A stretch of 64,000 nucleotides of DNA from Bacillota bacterium (GCA_023390655.1 JAEWCL010000014.1:62001-126000), one strand, 5' to 3'. Shown: positions 1 to 8,355, numbered from the stretch's first letter. Notes: a model not told the origin generated them from the letters alone. Made by a program: numbers and translations.

Positions 1-1
1 A

Positions 2-490
2 AATTCCATGGCGCTTGCGCTTGCGCGCGCGCTTGGCGGGGATGCGTACCTGCTGCAGGCACCGTTTATGGTGCAAAGCAAGATTTTACGGGACCTCCTG
101 ATGGAAGAACCCCATATCAAAAGCCATTTTGAACGGCTCAAGGATACGGATATCGCCATCGTCGGCCTTGGCTCCACCAAGGCGGAATTAAGCGCACAGT
201 TCCGCTCCGGGCACATCAATATGGAGGATTCCGCGCGCCTCATCAGCGAAGGGGCCGTGGGGGATATTTGCGGCAGGTATGTGGACATCAACGGCCATGA
301 ATGCCATACGTCGTTAAGCGATAAAATGATCGCGGTCTCATTGGACACCTTAAAGCGAATTCCCACCGTGATCGGCGTTGCGGCGGGCGAGCAAAAGGCG
401 GACATTCTTGTGGCCGCCCTGCGCGGCAGGTATATCGATGTGCTGATTACCGATGAAAAGGCGGCGGAGAGTGCGCTGGAATACCGGTAG
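2..490 (+). CDS. SorC-family sugar-binding transcriptional regulator, C-terminal part
   Basis: Only the effector-binding half is in the window: the frame is open to the left edge, so the N-terminal helix-turn-helix is missing here. The visible 160 or so residues match the sugar-binding domain of SorC/DeoR-type regulators, with IAIVGLGS, EGAVGDICGRYVD and the IGVAAGEQKADILVAALRG segment that closes the phosphosugar pocket. The family binds phosphorylated sugars and usually represses the adjacent catabolic operon. It lies directly upstream of the microcompartment genes, and dyads typical of such regulators surround the promoters at 637-665 and 4173-4201, so it is the best candidate for their regulator (inference). 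A strong terminator follows at 546-574. Confidence 0.85.
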   Translation, partial: NSMALALARALGGDAYLLQAPFMVQSKILRDLLMEEPHIKSHFERLKDTDIAIVGLGSTKAELSAQFRSGHINMEDSARLISEGAVGDICGRYVDINGHECHTSLSDKMIAVSLDTLKRIPTVIGVAAGEQKADILVAALRGRYIDVLITDEKAAESALEYR

Positions 491-545
491 GTTTTAGCGG
501 CACGGTGCGCCGCAGTCTTGGAAAAAGAGAAGATCATATGGATAA

Positions 546-574
546 GGCGGGTTCCGGCTGGAACCCGCCTTTTT
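546..574 (+). terminator. Rho-independent terminator after the SorC regulator
   Basis: A perfect 10-bp stem (546-555 with 560-569), loop GGCT, then five T. It separates the regulator transcript from the microcompartment operon. Confidence 0.9.
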
Positions 575-597
575 CTGGCGCTTTGCATGGCTGATTT

Positions 598-620
598 TTC
601 ACAATGTGAACATATGTGCA
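598..620. promoter_or_regulatory. Candidate operator cluster upstream of the BMC promoter
   Basis: Two overlapping dyads: TTCACA-A-TGTGAA at 598-610 and TGAACATATGTGCA at 607-620, which is one base from a perfect palindrome. They sit 17 bp or more upstream of the -35 box. They resemble SorC/DeoR-type half sites, but which regulator binds is inference. Confidence 0.5.
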
Positions 621-636
621 ATATATGTTGGGATTA

Positions 637-665
637 TTGACAAGAGTGTATCGCAGGATTATGAT
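637..665 (+). promoter_or_regulatory. Sigma-A promoter of the BMC operon
   Basis: TTGACA at 637-642, a 17-bp spacer, then TATGAT at 660-665. This is the only good promoter between the terminator at 574 and the epimerase-like gene. Confidence 0.8.
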
Positions 666-676
666 AAAAGCAACCC

Positions 677-688
677 TGACAAATGTCA
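677..688. promoter_or_regulatory. Operator-like dyad downstream of the BMC promoter
   Basis: TGACA-AA-TGTCA at 677-688, just past the predicted transcription start, where a repressor would block RNA polymerase. The same half sites recur at 4174-4185 and, with one change, at 4219-4230. Confidence 0.6.
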
Positions 689-720
689 TGAATAATGTTA
701 ATTCCGAAAGGAAGCCGGCT

Positions 721-1374
721 ATGAAGCTCTCTGCGTCTATCCTTTCTGCCGACCATCTGCGCCTTGGAGAAGAAATTGAAAGAGCGGTGCAGGCCGGGTG
801 CGAATTGATGCACCTCGATGTGATGGACGGCCATTTTGTACCCAATCTTGCGGTAGGCCTGTGTACCATAGAGGCACTCAGGCACGAGACCCGCCTGCGC
901 AAGGATGCGCATTTGATGATTTCCAATCCCGAAGCGATGATTGCACCCTTTATCCGTGCGGGCGTTGACTCCATCACCATACATGCGGAGAGCACGCCCC
1001 ATCATATCCGCCTGCTGCGCGAGATCAAAAAGGCCGGGATACGCGCAGGCATTGCGCTTACGCCTGAAACGCCTGTAGAGGCGGTGCTTACAGCGCTTCC
1101 GGAAGTGGATATCGTGCTGCAGGTATCCGTATGCGTGGGATTTGGCGGGCAGAAGTTTATTGCGCCTGTTTTTGAAAAGCTGCGGCAGCTCCGTGCCTAC
1201 AAGGAACGCTTCGGATACGGCTACGAAATACAGGTGGATGGAGGCATTACCTTTGAAACCGCCGCAACGGCGGCACAATGCGGCGCAGAAGTGCTTGTGG
1301 CGGGTTCCGCGCTGTTCTGTGCAGCGGATATGCGGGCGGCGGCAGAATCCTTGCGGGCGGCAACGCCGGAATAA
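721..1374 (+). CDS. Ribulose-phosphate 3-epimerase family protein
   Basis: A 217-residue TIM-barrel protein of the Rpe/AlsE family, which interconverts ketose phosphates at C3. Expected active-site elements are present: SILSAD near the start, HLDVMDGHFVPN with its metal-binding His and Asp, DAHLMI, and IQVDGGI near residue 165. The usual MSVNPGFGGQ phosphate-loop sequence reads VSVCVGFGGQ here, so the Asn-Pro pair is lost, and the substrate may differ from ribulose 5-phosphate. The start was chosen at the ATG behind GAAAGGAAG; a longer frame from 616 would begin inside the promoter. First gene of the BMC operon, so it probably prepares the sugar phosphate for cleavage. It has no encapsulation helix. 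Confidence 0.8.
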   Translation: MKLSASILSADHLRLGEEIERAVQAGCELMHLDVMDGHFVPNLAVGLCTIEALRHETRLRKDAHLMISNPEAMIAPFIRAGVDSITIHAESTPHHIRLLREIKKAGIRAGIALTPETPVEAVLTALPEVDIVLQVSVCVGFGGQKFIAPVFEKLRQLRAYKERFGYGYEIQVDGGITFETAATAAQCGAEVLVAGSALFCAADMRAAAESLRAATPE

Positions 1375-1411
1375 AAGGCGTATTTTATAGTTTGAAATGG
1401 AGGAAAGTGGC

Positions 1412-2200
1412 ATGAGTCTGTATTCCGATCATCTGAAGGATAAGGTTTGCGTGGTGACAGGGGCGGCAAAGAGCATCGGGTTTGCCATTGCGCAAAAGTA
1501 TGCGGAACAAAACGCCAAGGTTGTGCTGATCGACATCGACCCGCTGGTGGAACAATCCGCAGCGGAGCTCCGGGAAAAGGGATACCGGGCGGCGGGGATT
1601 GTGCTCAATATTACGGACCGGGCGGCGGTGCTAGACTGCTTCAGGCGCATTGTAGAGGAGCAGGGGGAAATTTACGCACTGGTCAACAACGCGGGCGTAG
1701 TGGATCAGCGTCCTTTTGAGGAAAACGACGAGGCCGTGTTTGACAAGATGTTCAAGGTCAATGTATACGGGACGGCATATTGCATCCAGGGCGCAATCGA
1801 AAGCATGAAGCGGCAGCAGGAAGGCCGCATCATCAACTTCGCTTCCAAATCCGGGAAAACCGGCTCCGCCCTGATGGCCCCCTACAGCGCGGCAAAGGGC
1901 GCGGTGATTGTGCTGACACAGGCGCTTGCCTATGAATACGCGCCCTACAACATCAAAATCAATTCCGTGTGCCCCGGCATTACGGATGCCACGGGCGTGT
2001 GGTCCAGCGTCAGCTCCGGGTATATCGATAACCTGAACCTGCCCAAGGATGAGGTGGTGAAGAAGTTTACCGCCAAGGTGCCGCTCGGCCGCCTGACCGA
2101 TAAACAAGATGTGGTGGATTTTGTGTTTTTCCTTACGGTCTCCGGGGATTACTGCACAGGCCAGGCGTTCAACATCACCGGCGGGCGCGAAATGCATTAA
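1412..2200 (+). CDS. Short-chain dehydrogenase/reductase (BMC operon, first copy)
   Basis: A 262-residue classical SDR with TGAAKSIG nucleotide-binding glycines, the NNAG motif and the Ser-Tyr-Lys catalytic set in SGKTGS and YSAAKG. Family members oxidise or reduce sugars, sugar alcohols and small alcohols with NAD(P). The start was set at ATG 1412, eight bases after GGAGG; the frame extends to 1397 without a site. It sits between the epimerase-like gene and the first aldolase. It may bring a polyol or deoxysugar into the pathway, or reoxidise NADH. No alcohol dehydrogenase of the PduQ type was found in this locus. The substrate cannot be read from the sequence. Confidence 0.8.
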   Translation: MSLYSDHLKDKVCVVTGAAKSIGFAIAQKYAEQNAKVVLIDIDPLVEQSAAELREKGYRAAGIVLNITDRAAVLDCFRRIVEEQGEIYALVNNAGVVDQRPFEENDEAVFDKMFKVNVYGTAYCIQGAIESMKRQQEGRIINFASKSGKTGSALMAPYSAAKGAVIVLTQALAYEYAPYNIKINSVCPGITDATGVWSSVSSGYIDNLNLPKDEVVKKFTAKVPLGRLTDKQDVVDFVFFLTVSGDYCTGQAFNITGGREMH

Positions 2201-2215
2201 AGGAAGGGGAACGCA

Positions 2216-3046
2216 ATGGATATTGAAAAGCTGGTCAGGGAAATTACCGCCGAGGTATTGAAGGAAGTGCAGGGCGGTGAAAAGCAGCAGCAGCCCAAGA
2301 CGGGTTCTAAGTATGATCCGAGCTACGCCAAATACATGGATCATACCGTATTGAAGCCGGAAACGCCAAGGAGCACCGTCAAGCGGTTCTGCGACGAGGC
2401 AAAGGAGTGGAAGTTTGCCAGCGTATGCGTCAACCCGATGCATGTACAGTATGTTGCAGAGCAGCTGCGCGGCACGGGTGTGAAAACCTGCTGTGTCATC
2501 GGCTTCCCTCTGGGGGCAAACACCCCCTTTGTCAAGGCTGTGGAAGCGATGGAAGCCGTCAAGAACGGCGCTGAAGAAGTGGATATGGTCATCAACGTGG
2601 GCGCGCTCAAGGATAAGGAATACGCGCTGGTACTCTCCGATATCAAGGGCGTTGTGGACGCGGCGCATCCCAAGGCGCTGGTCAAGGTCATCATTGAAAC
2701 CTGCCTGCTTACGGATGAGGAAAAGGTGCGCGCGTGTGAGCTTGCAAAGCAGGCGGGCGCGGATTTTGTGAAGACGTCCACCGGGTTTGGCGCGGGCGGC
2801 GCTACGGTGGAGGATATCCGGCTGATGAAGCGGACCGTGGGGGACAGCATGCTTGTCAAGGCTTCCACCGGCATCAATGACCGCAGCATCTGCGATCAGA
2901 TGCTCAGCGCTGGGGCCGTCCGCATGGGGACGAGCAAGGGCGCGAAGATCGTCATGGGCGAAGAAGAAGAGAAATGCACCAACTGCGGCAAGTGCAAGGC
3001 CGCCTGCCCCAGCGGAAACGTTACGATTACCAAAAACGAATATTAA
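2216..3046 (+). CDS. deoC: BMC-targeted deoxyribose-phosphate aldolase with C-terminal Fe-S motif
   Basis: A 276-residue DeoC-family class I aldolase, which cleaves 2-deoxyribose 5-phosphate to acetaldehyde and glyceraldehyde 3-phosphate. Residues 1-18 form an amphipathic helix of the encapsulation-peptide type, followed by a Gln/Lys-rich linker. The barrel holds DHTVLKPE, the Schiff-base lysine K186 in FVKTSTGF and a second lysine K215 in LVKASTGI. Residues 254-264 then read [12 protein letters not shown], a CX2CX2CX3CP arrangement as in [4Fe-4S] ferredoxins, which ordinary DeoC lacks. A GGAAGGGG site precedes the ATG. Position between an SDR and a shell gene supports a lumen enzyme. Aldolase identity is secure; a bound cluster and its role are inference. 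Confidence 0.88.
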   Translation: MDIEKLVREITAEVLKEVQGGEKQQQPKTGSKYDPSYAKYMDHTVLKPETPRSTVKRFCDEAKEWKFASVCVNPMHVQYVAEQLRGTGVKTCCVIGFPLGANTPFVKAVEAMEAVKNGAEEVDMVINVGALKDKEYALVLSDIKGVVDAAHPKALVKVIIETCLLTDEEKVRACELAKQAGADFVKTSTGFGAGGATVEDIRLMKRTVGDSMLVKASTGINDRSICDQMLSAGAVRMGTSKGAKIVMGEEEEKCTNCGKCKAACPSGNVTITKNEY

Positions 3047-3063
3047 AAGGAGTATAAAGCGAT

Positions 3064-3339
3064 ATGGATAAACAGGCATTGGGCATGGTGGAAACGAGAG
3101 GCCTTACCGCTGCCATCGAAGCGGCGGACGCTATGGTAAAGGCCGCCAATGTGGCGCTTGTCGGCAAGGAGCAGATCGGCTCCGGACTTGTAACGGTGAT
3201 GGTCCGGGGGGATGTGGGCGCGGTCAAGGCGAGTGTGGATGCGGGCGCTGCCGCTGCCAAGCGCGTGGGTGAGCTTGTATCCGTGCATGTCATCCCCAGG
3301 CCCCATCAGGATGTGGAAAAGATCATTCCCGCGAAGTAA
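3064..3339 (+). CDS. BMC-H hexameric shell protein, copy 1
   Basis: A 91-residue single-BMC-domain protein of the PduA/EutM/CcmK type, whose hexamers tile the compartment facets. It has the ALGMVETRG start, AADAMVKAA helix, pore loop [21 protein letters not shown], and the VHVIPRPH segment that ends the fold. The C-terminus has no extension. It is nearly identical to the protein at 8642-8914, even at DNA level over the first codons, so one arose by duplication. A GGAGT site precedes the ATG. Confidence 0.95.
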   Translation: MDKQALGMVETRGLTAAIEAADAMVKAANVALVGKEQIGSGLVTVMVRGDVGAVKASVDAGAAAAKRVGELVSVHVIPRPHQDVEKIIPAK

Positions 3340-3369
3340 TCCGGCGGCTTGTACTGTAAGGAGGGCACT

Positions 3370-4134
3370 ATGGATCTGGCATTAAAGGGGAAGACCGTGC
3401 TGGTGACAGGCGGGGGCGCGGGCCTTGGCGCGGGCATCTGTGAGGTGTTTGCACAGGAGGGCGCCAACATCATGGTCAACTATATCAACAACGAAGCGGA
3501 TGTCAGGCAGTTTGCAAAGACGCTCTACAACCGGTTTGGCGGGCGGCACATGGCAATCTACGGCGATGTGACCAATGCCGGGGATATCGAAAATATGATC
3601 GCCACAGCCGTGCAGGAGTACGGGCATCTGGACGTGGTCGTCAACAACGCGGGCATCTGGCCGACAACGCTGATCGAAAACATGGCGGACGACGAATGGA
3701 AAAAGGTCATAGACGTCAATCTGACAGGGCCATTCATGCTCAGCAAAAGGGCTTGCGTGCACTATAAGGAGTCCGGCACCAGAGGGCGTATCGTCAACAT
3801 CATCTCAAAATCCGCGTTTGCCGTGAATACGGAGGCGCACGCACATTACGTGTCCGCAAAAGGCGGGCTTGTGCTGCTCACCAAGGCCCTGGCGCGGGAG
3901 TTTTCCCAATACGGCATCATCGTCAACGGCGTAACGCCCGGTATGGTCAGGACGCCGCTCAACGAGGATAAGCTTTCCAAGCCGGAAATTCTAAAAGCCT
4001 ATGTCGAGCGCATTCCCTCCGGGCGCGTGTCTACCGCCCAGGAGGTAGGCTATACGGTGGCGTTCCTCGCTTCCAATAAGGCGGATTTCATCAACGGTAC
4101 CTGTGTGGATGTGACCGGCGGCATGCTGATATAA
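3370..4134 (+). CDS. Short-chain dehydrogenase/reductase (BMC operon, second copy)
   Basis: A 254-residue SDR with TGGGAGLGAG cofactor loop, NNAG, and the catalytic Ser, YVSAKGG Tyr and Lys. It differs clearly from the first SDR, so two oxidoreductase steps are likely rather than a simple duplicate. The ATG at 3370 follows AAGGAGGG; the frame reaches a TTG at 3349 with no useful site. It closes the first transcription block, followed by the second promoter at 4173-4201. The substrate is not readable; roles in lactaldehyde or acetaldehyde reduction, or in sugar-alcohol oxidation, are possible. Confidence 0.8.
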   Translation: MDLALKGKTVLVTGGGAGLGAGICEVFAQEGANIMVNYINNEADVRQFAKTLYNRFGGRHMAIYGDVTNAGDIENMIATAVQEYGHLDVVVNNAGIWPTTLIENMADDEWKKVIDVNLTGPFMLSKRACVHYKESGTRGRIVNIISKSAFAVNTEAHAHYVSAKGGLVLLTKALAREFSQYGIIVNGVTPGMVRTPLNEDKLSKPEILKAYVERIPSGRVSTAQEVGYTVAFLASNKADFINGTCVDVTGGMLI

Positions 4135-4172
4135 CGGAACAAACAGGCCGGCCGGTAACCCTTGAAAATGGA

Positions 4173-4201
4173 TTGACATATGTCATGACGCATGTTATTC
4201 T
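4173..4201 (+). promoter_or_regulatory. Second BMC promoter overlapped by an operator dyad
   Basis: TTGACA at 4173-4178, a 17-bp spacer, then TATTCT at 4196-4201. A perfect palindrome TGACATATGTCA (4174-4185) covers the -35 box. It shares the TGACA-NN-TGTCA form of the site at 677-688. Confidence 0.75.
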
Positions 4202-4218
4202 ATGAATAACAAATGAGA

Positions 4219-4230
4219 TGGCAAATGTCA
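4219..4230. promoter_or_regulatory. Operator-like dyad downstream of the second BMC promoter
   Basis: TGGCA-AA-TGTCA, one base different from the site at 677-688 and in the same place relative to its promoter. Confidence 0.5.
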
Positions 4231-4291
4231 AAGCCCGGTTAAAACAAGTCTTGTCTTACCTAAAAACATCTTTTTCGGGAGTGTGCGGGAT

Positions 4292-4948
4292 ATGTATGAA
4301 GCGCAAAAGCGTGAGGTGATCCATACGGCGCTGGAGATGAAATTTAGCAGGCTCATCAGCCTGTCCGGCGGGAATGTGTCTATGCGCATGCCAAACGGCC
4401 ACATCCTTGTGACGCCGTCGGGCATGTCCTACGAGGGCATGCAGGAAGGGGATATCATCGTCATCGATGCGGCGGGAAACCGCATAGAGGGTACGCTCCG
4501 CGAATCGGTGGATACTGTGGCGCTGCTCTACATCTTCGCGCATATGCCGCATGTCAATGCCATCATACACACCCACCAGCCGTATGCAACGGCTGCGGGA
4601 CTCCTTGGCGATGTCCTTCCCGCGGCGGTGACGACGCTTGCAAACGTCACCCTGGGGCCTGTCAACGTAGCGCCGTATTGCTCCGCCGCAAGCGAGGATA
4701 TGGGCATACAGACGGTCAGGTACATTGGGGACCGCCGCGCGGTCATCCTCAAGCACCACGGCGTCATCACCGTGGGCGCGGACCTCAAGGAGGCGCTTTA
4801 CGCGGCCGTCTATATGGAGGATGCGGCGATCACCTATCTTGCCGCCAAGGCGGCAGGCGAGCCTGCCATTATGACGGCGGAGCAGGTGGAGGATGCCGTA
4901 AACATCCACAGAACCTATGGACAGCCGAAGAAAGCCCATGGAGCATGA
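4292..4948 (+). CDS. Class II (zinc) aldolase, FucA/AraD family
   Basis: A 218-residue class II aldolase or epimerase of the L-fuculose-phosphate-aldolase type. Seen: SGGNVSMRMPNG, VTPSGMSYE, the zinc histidines in IIHTHQPYATA, and LKHHGVITVG near residue 155. The acidic residue region reads RESVDT. Such enzymes split ketose 1-phosphates to dihydroxyacetone phosphate and an aldehyde such as lactaldehyde, which fits the downstream CoA-acylating dehydrogenase. The start was taken at ATG 4292 behind GGGAG; a GTG at 4283 would sit on the site itself. Its last codons overlap pduL. It has no clear cargo helix. Confidence 0.82.
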   Translation: MYEAQKREVIHTALEMKFSRLISLSGGNVSMRMPNGHILVTPSGMSYEGMQEGDIIVIDAAGNRIEGTLRESVDTVALLYIFAHMPHVNAIIHTHQPYATAAGLLGDVLPAAVTTLANVTLGPVNVAPYCSAASEDMGIQTVRYIGDRRAVILKHHGVITVGADLKEALYAAVYMEDAAITYLAAKAAGEPAIMTAEQVEDAVNIHRTYGQPKKAHGA

Positions 4949-5579
4949 GGCGATCAGGCGGCAGGTGATGCTTGCCGTAGCAAAAGAGCTTTGTCAGAGC
5001 GGGCAGGGACGGTATGTGCCTGCGGCGATTTCCGCGCGCCACGTACACCTATGCAAGGCGGATCTCCTGACATTGTTCGGCAAAGGATATGTGCTGAAAA
5101 AAGAGCGGGAGCTTGTGCAGCCCGGACAATATGTGTGTGCGGAAAAGGTGGCGTTTGTTGGGAAGAAGGGTCGTATCGACGGCATACGCGTGCTTGGGCC
5201 ATTGCGCGGACAGACGCAGGTGGAGCTTTCGCTGACGGATTGCTACAAGGCAGGGATCTTGCCCACAATCCGGATGTCCGGAGCGCTCCGGGAGACCCCC
5301 GGCGGAACGCTGGTTGGCCCTATGGGTGAGGTTACGCTCACGGCGGGCGTGATTGTAGCGGCGCGGCATTTGCACCTTTCAGCGGCGCAGGCGGCCCTAT
5401 ATGGCTTGAAAGACGGCGATATGGTGGACGTGAAGGCCGCAGGGCCGCGTGAAGTGATCTTCTCCAACGTACTTGTGCGCGCGGGAGAAGGGCATGAGAT
5501 GGAACTGCATCTGGACACGGATGAAGCCAATGCGGCGGGGATTTTTTGTGGCGGCCTTTTAGAACTCATCGGGCCATGA
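4938..5579 (+). CDS. pduL: PduL-type phosphate acyltransferase of microcompartments
   Basis: A 213-residue PduL, which converts acyl-CoA and phosphate to acyl-phosphate and recycles CoA inside the shell. Both halves show the zinc-binding histidines: AAISARHVHLC near residue 30 and VAARHLHLS near residue 140. The first 18 residues form an amphipathic helix consistent with a cargo peptide. The ATG at 4938 overlaps the end of the aldolase gene in a coupled arrangement; a frame extension to 4917 has no better site. It follows the aldolase and precedes the unrecognised cargo protein. No acetate kinase is present in the window. Confidence 0.92.
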   Translation: MEHEAIRRQVMLAVAKELCQSGQGRYVPAAISARHVHLCKADLLTLFGKGYVLKKERELVQPGQYVCAEKVAFVGKKGRIDGIRVLGPLRGQTQVELSLTDCYKAGILPTIRMSGALRETPGGTLVGPMGEVTLTAGVIVAARHLHLSAAQAALYGLKDGDMVDVKAAGPREVIFSNVLVRAGEGHEMELHLDTDEANAAGIFCGGLLELIGP

Positions 5580-5590
5580 CGGGAGGAAAC

Positions 5591-6253
5591 ATGGTTGAAG
5601 AAGAACTGATTGCGCGTATTACGCGGGAGGTTCTCTCCCGCATTCCTAACGGCGCGGATGCACCGCAGCAAAAGACATTGCTGGTATTTGCGGGCTACGC
5701 CTATGAGCAGGCCCGGGTTGCGGAGCATCTTGCAAAACAGTATGGCAGCGCGGATTGCGCGCTCTTTGGGGATGCGGCGGTTAGTAACCCCGCGCTTACA
5801 TTGCTGGAAACCGGCACGCAGGCCCAAAGACGACGGCTTGTTGAACGACTTTCCGGGTATGAAACGGTCGCCGCCGTAACGCCCCCGCTTGAGTATCTTT
5901 CCGCGGCGGCCGAAGGGGACGACACGCGCCTGGACGTGGCGCTGCTGCTGCGTCCGCTGCTATGGCGTAAAAAAACCGTGCTGCTGCTGGACTTTGTTCC
6001 GCCCAAAAACAAGCGCGGATTTGCGCGCCTGACGGATAGCCTGGAAGCGCTCGGGGAGATGGGGGCGATCATTGAAACGCTGCCGCAGCAGCACAACGCT
6101 GCAAAAGGCGGCGAAGCAAAGAAGATTGTTACCGCAGAGGATGTCCGGGATGCCGCGGCTGGAAGCGGCTATATCCGTATCGCGCCGGGCGCGATCGTGA
6201 CGCATCTTGCAGCCGATACGGCAAAGGAACTTGACGTGAGAATAGAAGGGTAA
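5591..6253 (+). CDS. Unrecognised BMC cargo candidate with N-terminal encapsulation helix
   Basis: A 220-residue protein I cannot assign. Residues 1-16 (MVEEELIARITREVLS) look like the cargo helices of the two DeoC proteins here. A linker follows, then an alternating alpha/beta body starting KTLLVFAGYAYEQARV, with a strand VLLLDFVPP and a conserved-looking KKIVTAEDV near the end. The body loosely recalls flavoprotein or Rossmann-like folds seen in some BMC loci, but no cofactor motif is clear. GGGAGG stands five bases before the ATG. Placement between pduL and a shell pentamer argues for a lumen function. An electron-transfer or cofactor-handling role is only a guess. Confidence 0.7.
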   Translation: MVEEELIARITREVLSRIPNGADAPQQKTLLVFAGYAYEQARVAEHLAKQYGSADCALFGDAAVSNPALTLLETGTQAQRRRLVERLSGYETVAAVTPPLEYLSAAAEGDDTRLDVALLLRPLLWRKKTVLLLDFVPPKNKRGFARLTDSLEALGEMGAIIETLPQQHNAAKGGEAKKIVTAEDVRDAAAGSGYIRIAPGAIVTHLAADTAKELDVRIEG

Positions 6254-6262
6254 GGAAACGGC

Positions 6263-6571
6263 ATGCAGATTGCAAAAGTCAGAGGGAGCGTTGTAAGCAC
6301 CAATAAGACGGAAAAGCTGCACGGCTTAAAGTTGCTCGTTGTCGTACCCATAGAGCTTGGCGCGTTTGAGGAAAAGGGTTCCCCCATTGTGGCAATCGAT
6401 ACCGTGGGCGCGGGCCCCGGGGAGGTCGTTATGCTTTGCGGGGGAAGCTCGTCCAGGCAAACGCCGCTGACGGAAAACAGGCCGTCGGATATGGCGATCG
6501 TGGCGATCATCGACTCGATCGAGATCGGCGGCAAAACGGTATTCAAAAAGTATGAGCAGGGCGACAGCTAA
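6263..6571 (+). CDS. BMC-P pentameric vertex protein, copy 1
   Basis: A 102-residue EutN/CcmL/PduN-type protein, whose pentamers cap the compartment vertices. It begins MQIAKVRGSVVSTNK, has LLVVVPIEL and the AIDTVGAGPGEVVMLCGGSS segment, then IVAIIDSIEI. It is the longest of the three pentamer proteins here and has a short charged C-terminal tail. It sits nine bases after the unrecognised cargo gene. Confidence 0.93.
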   Translation: MQIAKVRGSVVSTNKTEKLHGLKLLVVVPIELGAFEEKGSPIVAIDTVGAGPGEVVMLCGGSSSRQTPLTENRPSDMAIVAIIDSIEIGGKTVFKKYEQGDS

Positions 6572-6601
6572 AGCCCGTTTGGGTAGGAAAGAGGTGGCGG
6601 T

Positions 6602-7999
6602 ATGGGCCTGACGGATCAAGAAATACAACGCATTGTGGAGGATACACAAAGGCGGTTGGGGCACGGGGGAACAGCGGCGGCGCGGTGGCTTTGCGATACG
6701 ATGGAAGAAGCGGTCGCCGCGGCCGCCGCGGCCCAGCGTGCGCTGATGGGGCATACGCTTGCGGAGCGCGCGAACATAATAGACGCTATGCGCCGCGCGG
6801 CACGGGAGAACGTACGGCAGCTTTCGGAGCTGGCGCACCAGGAAACGGGCTATGGCAGCGTGGAGCATAAGGTGCTCAAGAACCTGCTGGCCATCGAAAA
6901 AACCCCGGGCGTGGAGGACCTGCATCCCGATGCGGTCTCGGGCGATTTTGGCCTGACACTCATGGAGAAGGCGCCTTTCGGGGTGATCGGCGCAATCACG
7001 CCTTCCACAAACCCCACGTCCACCGTCATCAACAACAGCATCAGCATGATTTCGGCGGGGAACGCGGTGGTATTTAACCCCCATCCCGCGGCAAAGCGCG
7101 CGTCTACCGAGGCGATGCGGATTTTGAATGAGGCGATCCAGGCGGCGGGCGGCCCCGCAACGCTCATCTGCACCGTGAAGGAGCCGACGCTTGAAACGGG
7201 CAAGGCGCTTATGGAGCATCCACATGTGCCGCTCCTGGCCATTACCGGCGGGGAAGCGGTGGTGCGTGTCGCCATGAAAACCGGCAAAAAGGTGATCGCC
7301 GCGGGTCCTGGCAACCCGCCCGTGATTGTGGACGATACGGCGAACATCAAAAAAGCGGCAAAGGATATCGTGGACGGCGCGAGTTTTGACAACAATGTGC
7401 TGTGCATCGCCGAGAAGGAAGTGTTCGTTTTTGAAGGCGTGGCGGATGCGCTTCTTTCGGCCATGCAGGCAAACGGCGCTTACCGGGCAAGCGGCGCGGA
7501 TACGGAAAAGATCGTAAACACCGTGTTCACGCAAAAGGACGGCAAATATACGCTCAACCGGAAGTTTGTCGGGAAACCCGCAACCTATATCCTGCGCGAA
7601 AGCGGCGTGCCCTTTGCGGGCGATCCGCGGATCGTTATCGCCGAGGTAACGGAATGCCACCCGTTCATCACGATGGAAATGCTCATGCCCGTGCTTGGGA
7701 TTGTACGGGTCAAGCATGATATCCGTGCAGCCATCGAAAAGGCGGTGGCGGCTGAGGATGGCTGCAAGCATACCGCCATCATGCATTCGCAGAATGTCAG
7801 CCATCTTTCCATGGCCGCGAAAGCGCTCAATACGACCATATTTGTAAAAAATGCGCCCTCCTATGCGGGCCTGGGGTTCAATGGCGAGGGATTTGCTTCC
7901 CTGACCATTGCAACGCCCACAGGAGAAGGCATTACCAGCGCCCGCACATTTACGCGCAGCCGCAGGTGCGTGCTGTACGGGGACTTCCGCATCGTGTAG
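6602..7999 (+). CDS. CoA-acylating aldehyde dehydrogenase of a microcompartment (PduP/EutE type)
   Basis: A 465-residue aldehyde dehydrogenase that oxidises an aldehyde with NAD and CoA to acyl-CoA and NADH. The N-terminal helix ([17 protein letters not shown]) and a Gly/Ala-rich linker form a cargo peptide. Key elements: [25 protein letters not shown], and the catalytic cysteine C268 in [12 protein letters not shown]. Length and motifs match the BMC class rather than non-acylating enzymes. An AGAGGTGG site precedes the ATG. It is the central lumen enzyme: the aldolases make its aldehyde and PduL takes its product. Whether the aldehyde is acetaldehyde, lactaldehyde or another cannot be told. 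Confidence 0.93.
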   Translation: MGLTDQEIQRIVEDTQRRLGHGGTAAARWLCDTMEEAVAAAAAAQRALMGHTLAERANIIDAMRRAARENVRQLSELAHQETGYGSVEHKVLKNLLAIEKTPGVEDLHPDAVSGDFGLTLMEKAPFGVIGAITPSTNPTSTVINNSISMISAGNAVVFNPHPAAKRASTEAMRILNEAIQAAGGPATLICTVKEPTLETGKALMEHPHVPLLAITGGEAVVRVAMKTGKKVIAAGPGNPPVIVDDTANIKKAAKDIVDGASFDNNVLCIAEKEVFVFEGVADALLSAMQANGAYRASGADTEKIVNTVFTQKDGKYTLNRKFVGKPATYILRESGVPFAGDPRIVIAEVTECHPFITMEMLMPVLGIVRVKHDIRAAIEKAVAAEDGCKHTAIMHSQNVSHLSMAAKALNTTIFVKNAPSYAGLGFNGEGFASLTIATPTGEGITSARTFTRSRRCVLYGDFRIV

Positions 8000-8052
8000 G
8001 GGATTCTTTTACAACTCTCATAAAACAAACTTACTATAAAGGAGTGTTTACG

Positions 8053-8352
8053 ATGGAACTGCAGGCGTTGGGCATGGTAGAAACAAAAGGTCTCATCGGC
8101 GCGATTGAAGCGGCGGATGCGATGGTGAAGGCGGCGAGCGTTGCCTTGATGGGCAAGGAGCAGATCGGCGCAGGCTTGGTTACCGTCATGGTCAGGGGCG
8201 ATGTGGGCGCTGTAAAAGCTGCTGTGGACGCGGGCGCTGCCGCGGCCAAGCGCGTGGGCGAAGTGGTATCCGTGCATGTCATCCCCCGTCCGCATGCGGA
8301 TGTGGAAGGGCTGTTACCCGCAGCGCCCAAGAAGGCCGAGAAGAAGGCGTAA
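8053..8352 (+). CDS. BMC-H hexameric shell protein, copy 2
   Basis: A 99-residue BMC-H protein. It shares the fold markers of the other copies but has pore loop EQIGAG in place of GSG and a basic tail PKKAEKKA after the VIPRPH segment. The changed pore residue could alter which metabolite crosses the shell (inference). AAAGGAGTG lies seven bases before the ATG. It opens a tight H-P-H-P shell gene run. Confidence 0.94.
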   Translation: MELQALGMVETKGLIGAIEAADAMVKAASVALMGKEQIGAGLVTVMVRGDVGAVKAAVDAGAAAAKRVGEVVSVHVIPRPHADVEGLLPAAPKKAEKKA

Positions 8353-8355
8353 AGT

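Noticed and set aside
1631..3079. Long minus-strand open frame of 482 codons opposite the SDR and deoC genes
   Set aside because: It is antisense to two genes with clear motifs, has no ribosome site, and its translation is Ala/His/Arg-rich and unlike any family. It is an effect of GC-rich codon use.
5546..5590. Upstream extension of the unrecognised BMC cargo protein
   Set aside because: The extra residues overlap the end of pduL and would hide the N-terminal helix; GGGAGG points to the ATG at 5591.
6326..7804. 492-codon minus-strand open frame opposite the aldehyde dehydrogenase
   Set aside because: Antisense shadow of an enzyme with intact catalytic motifs.
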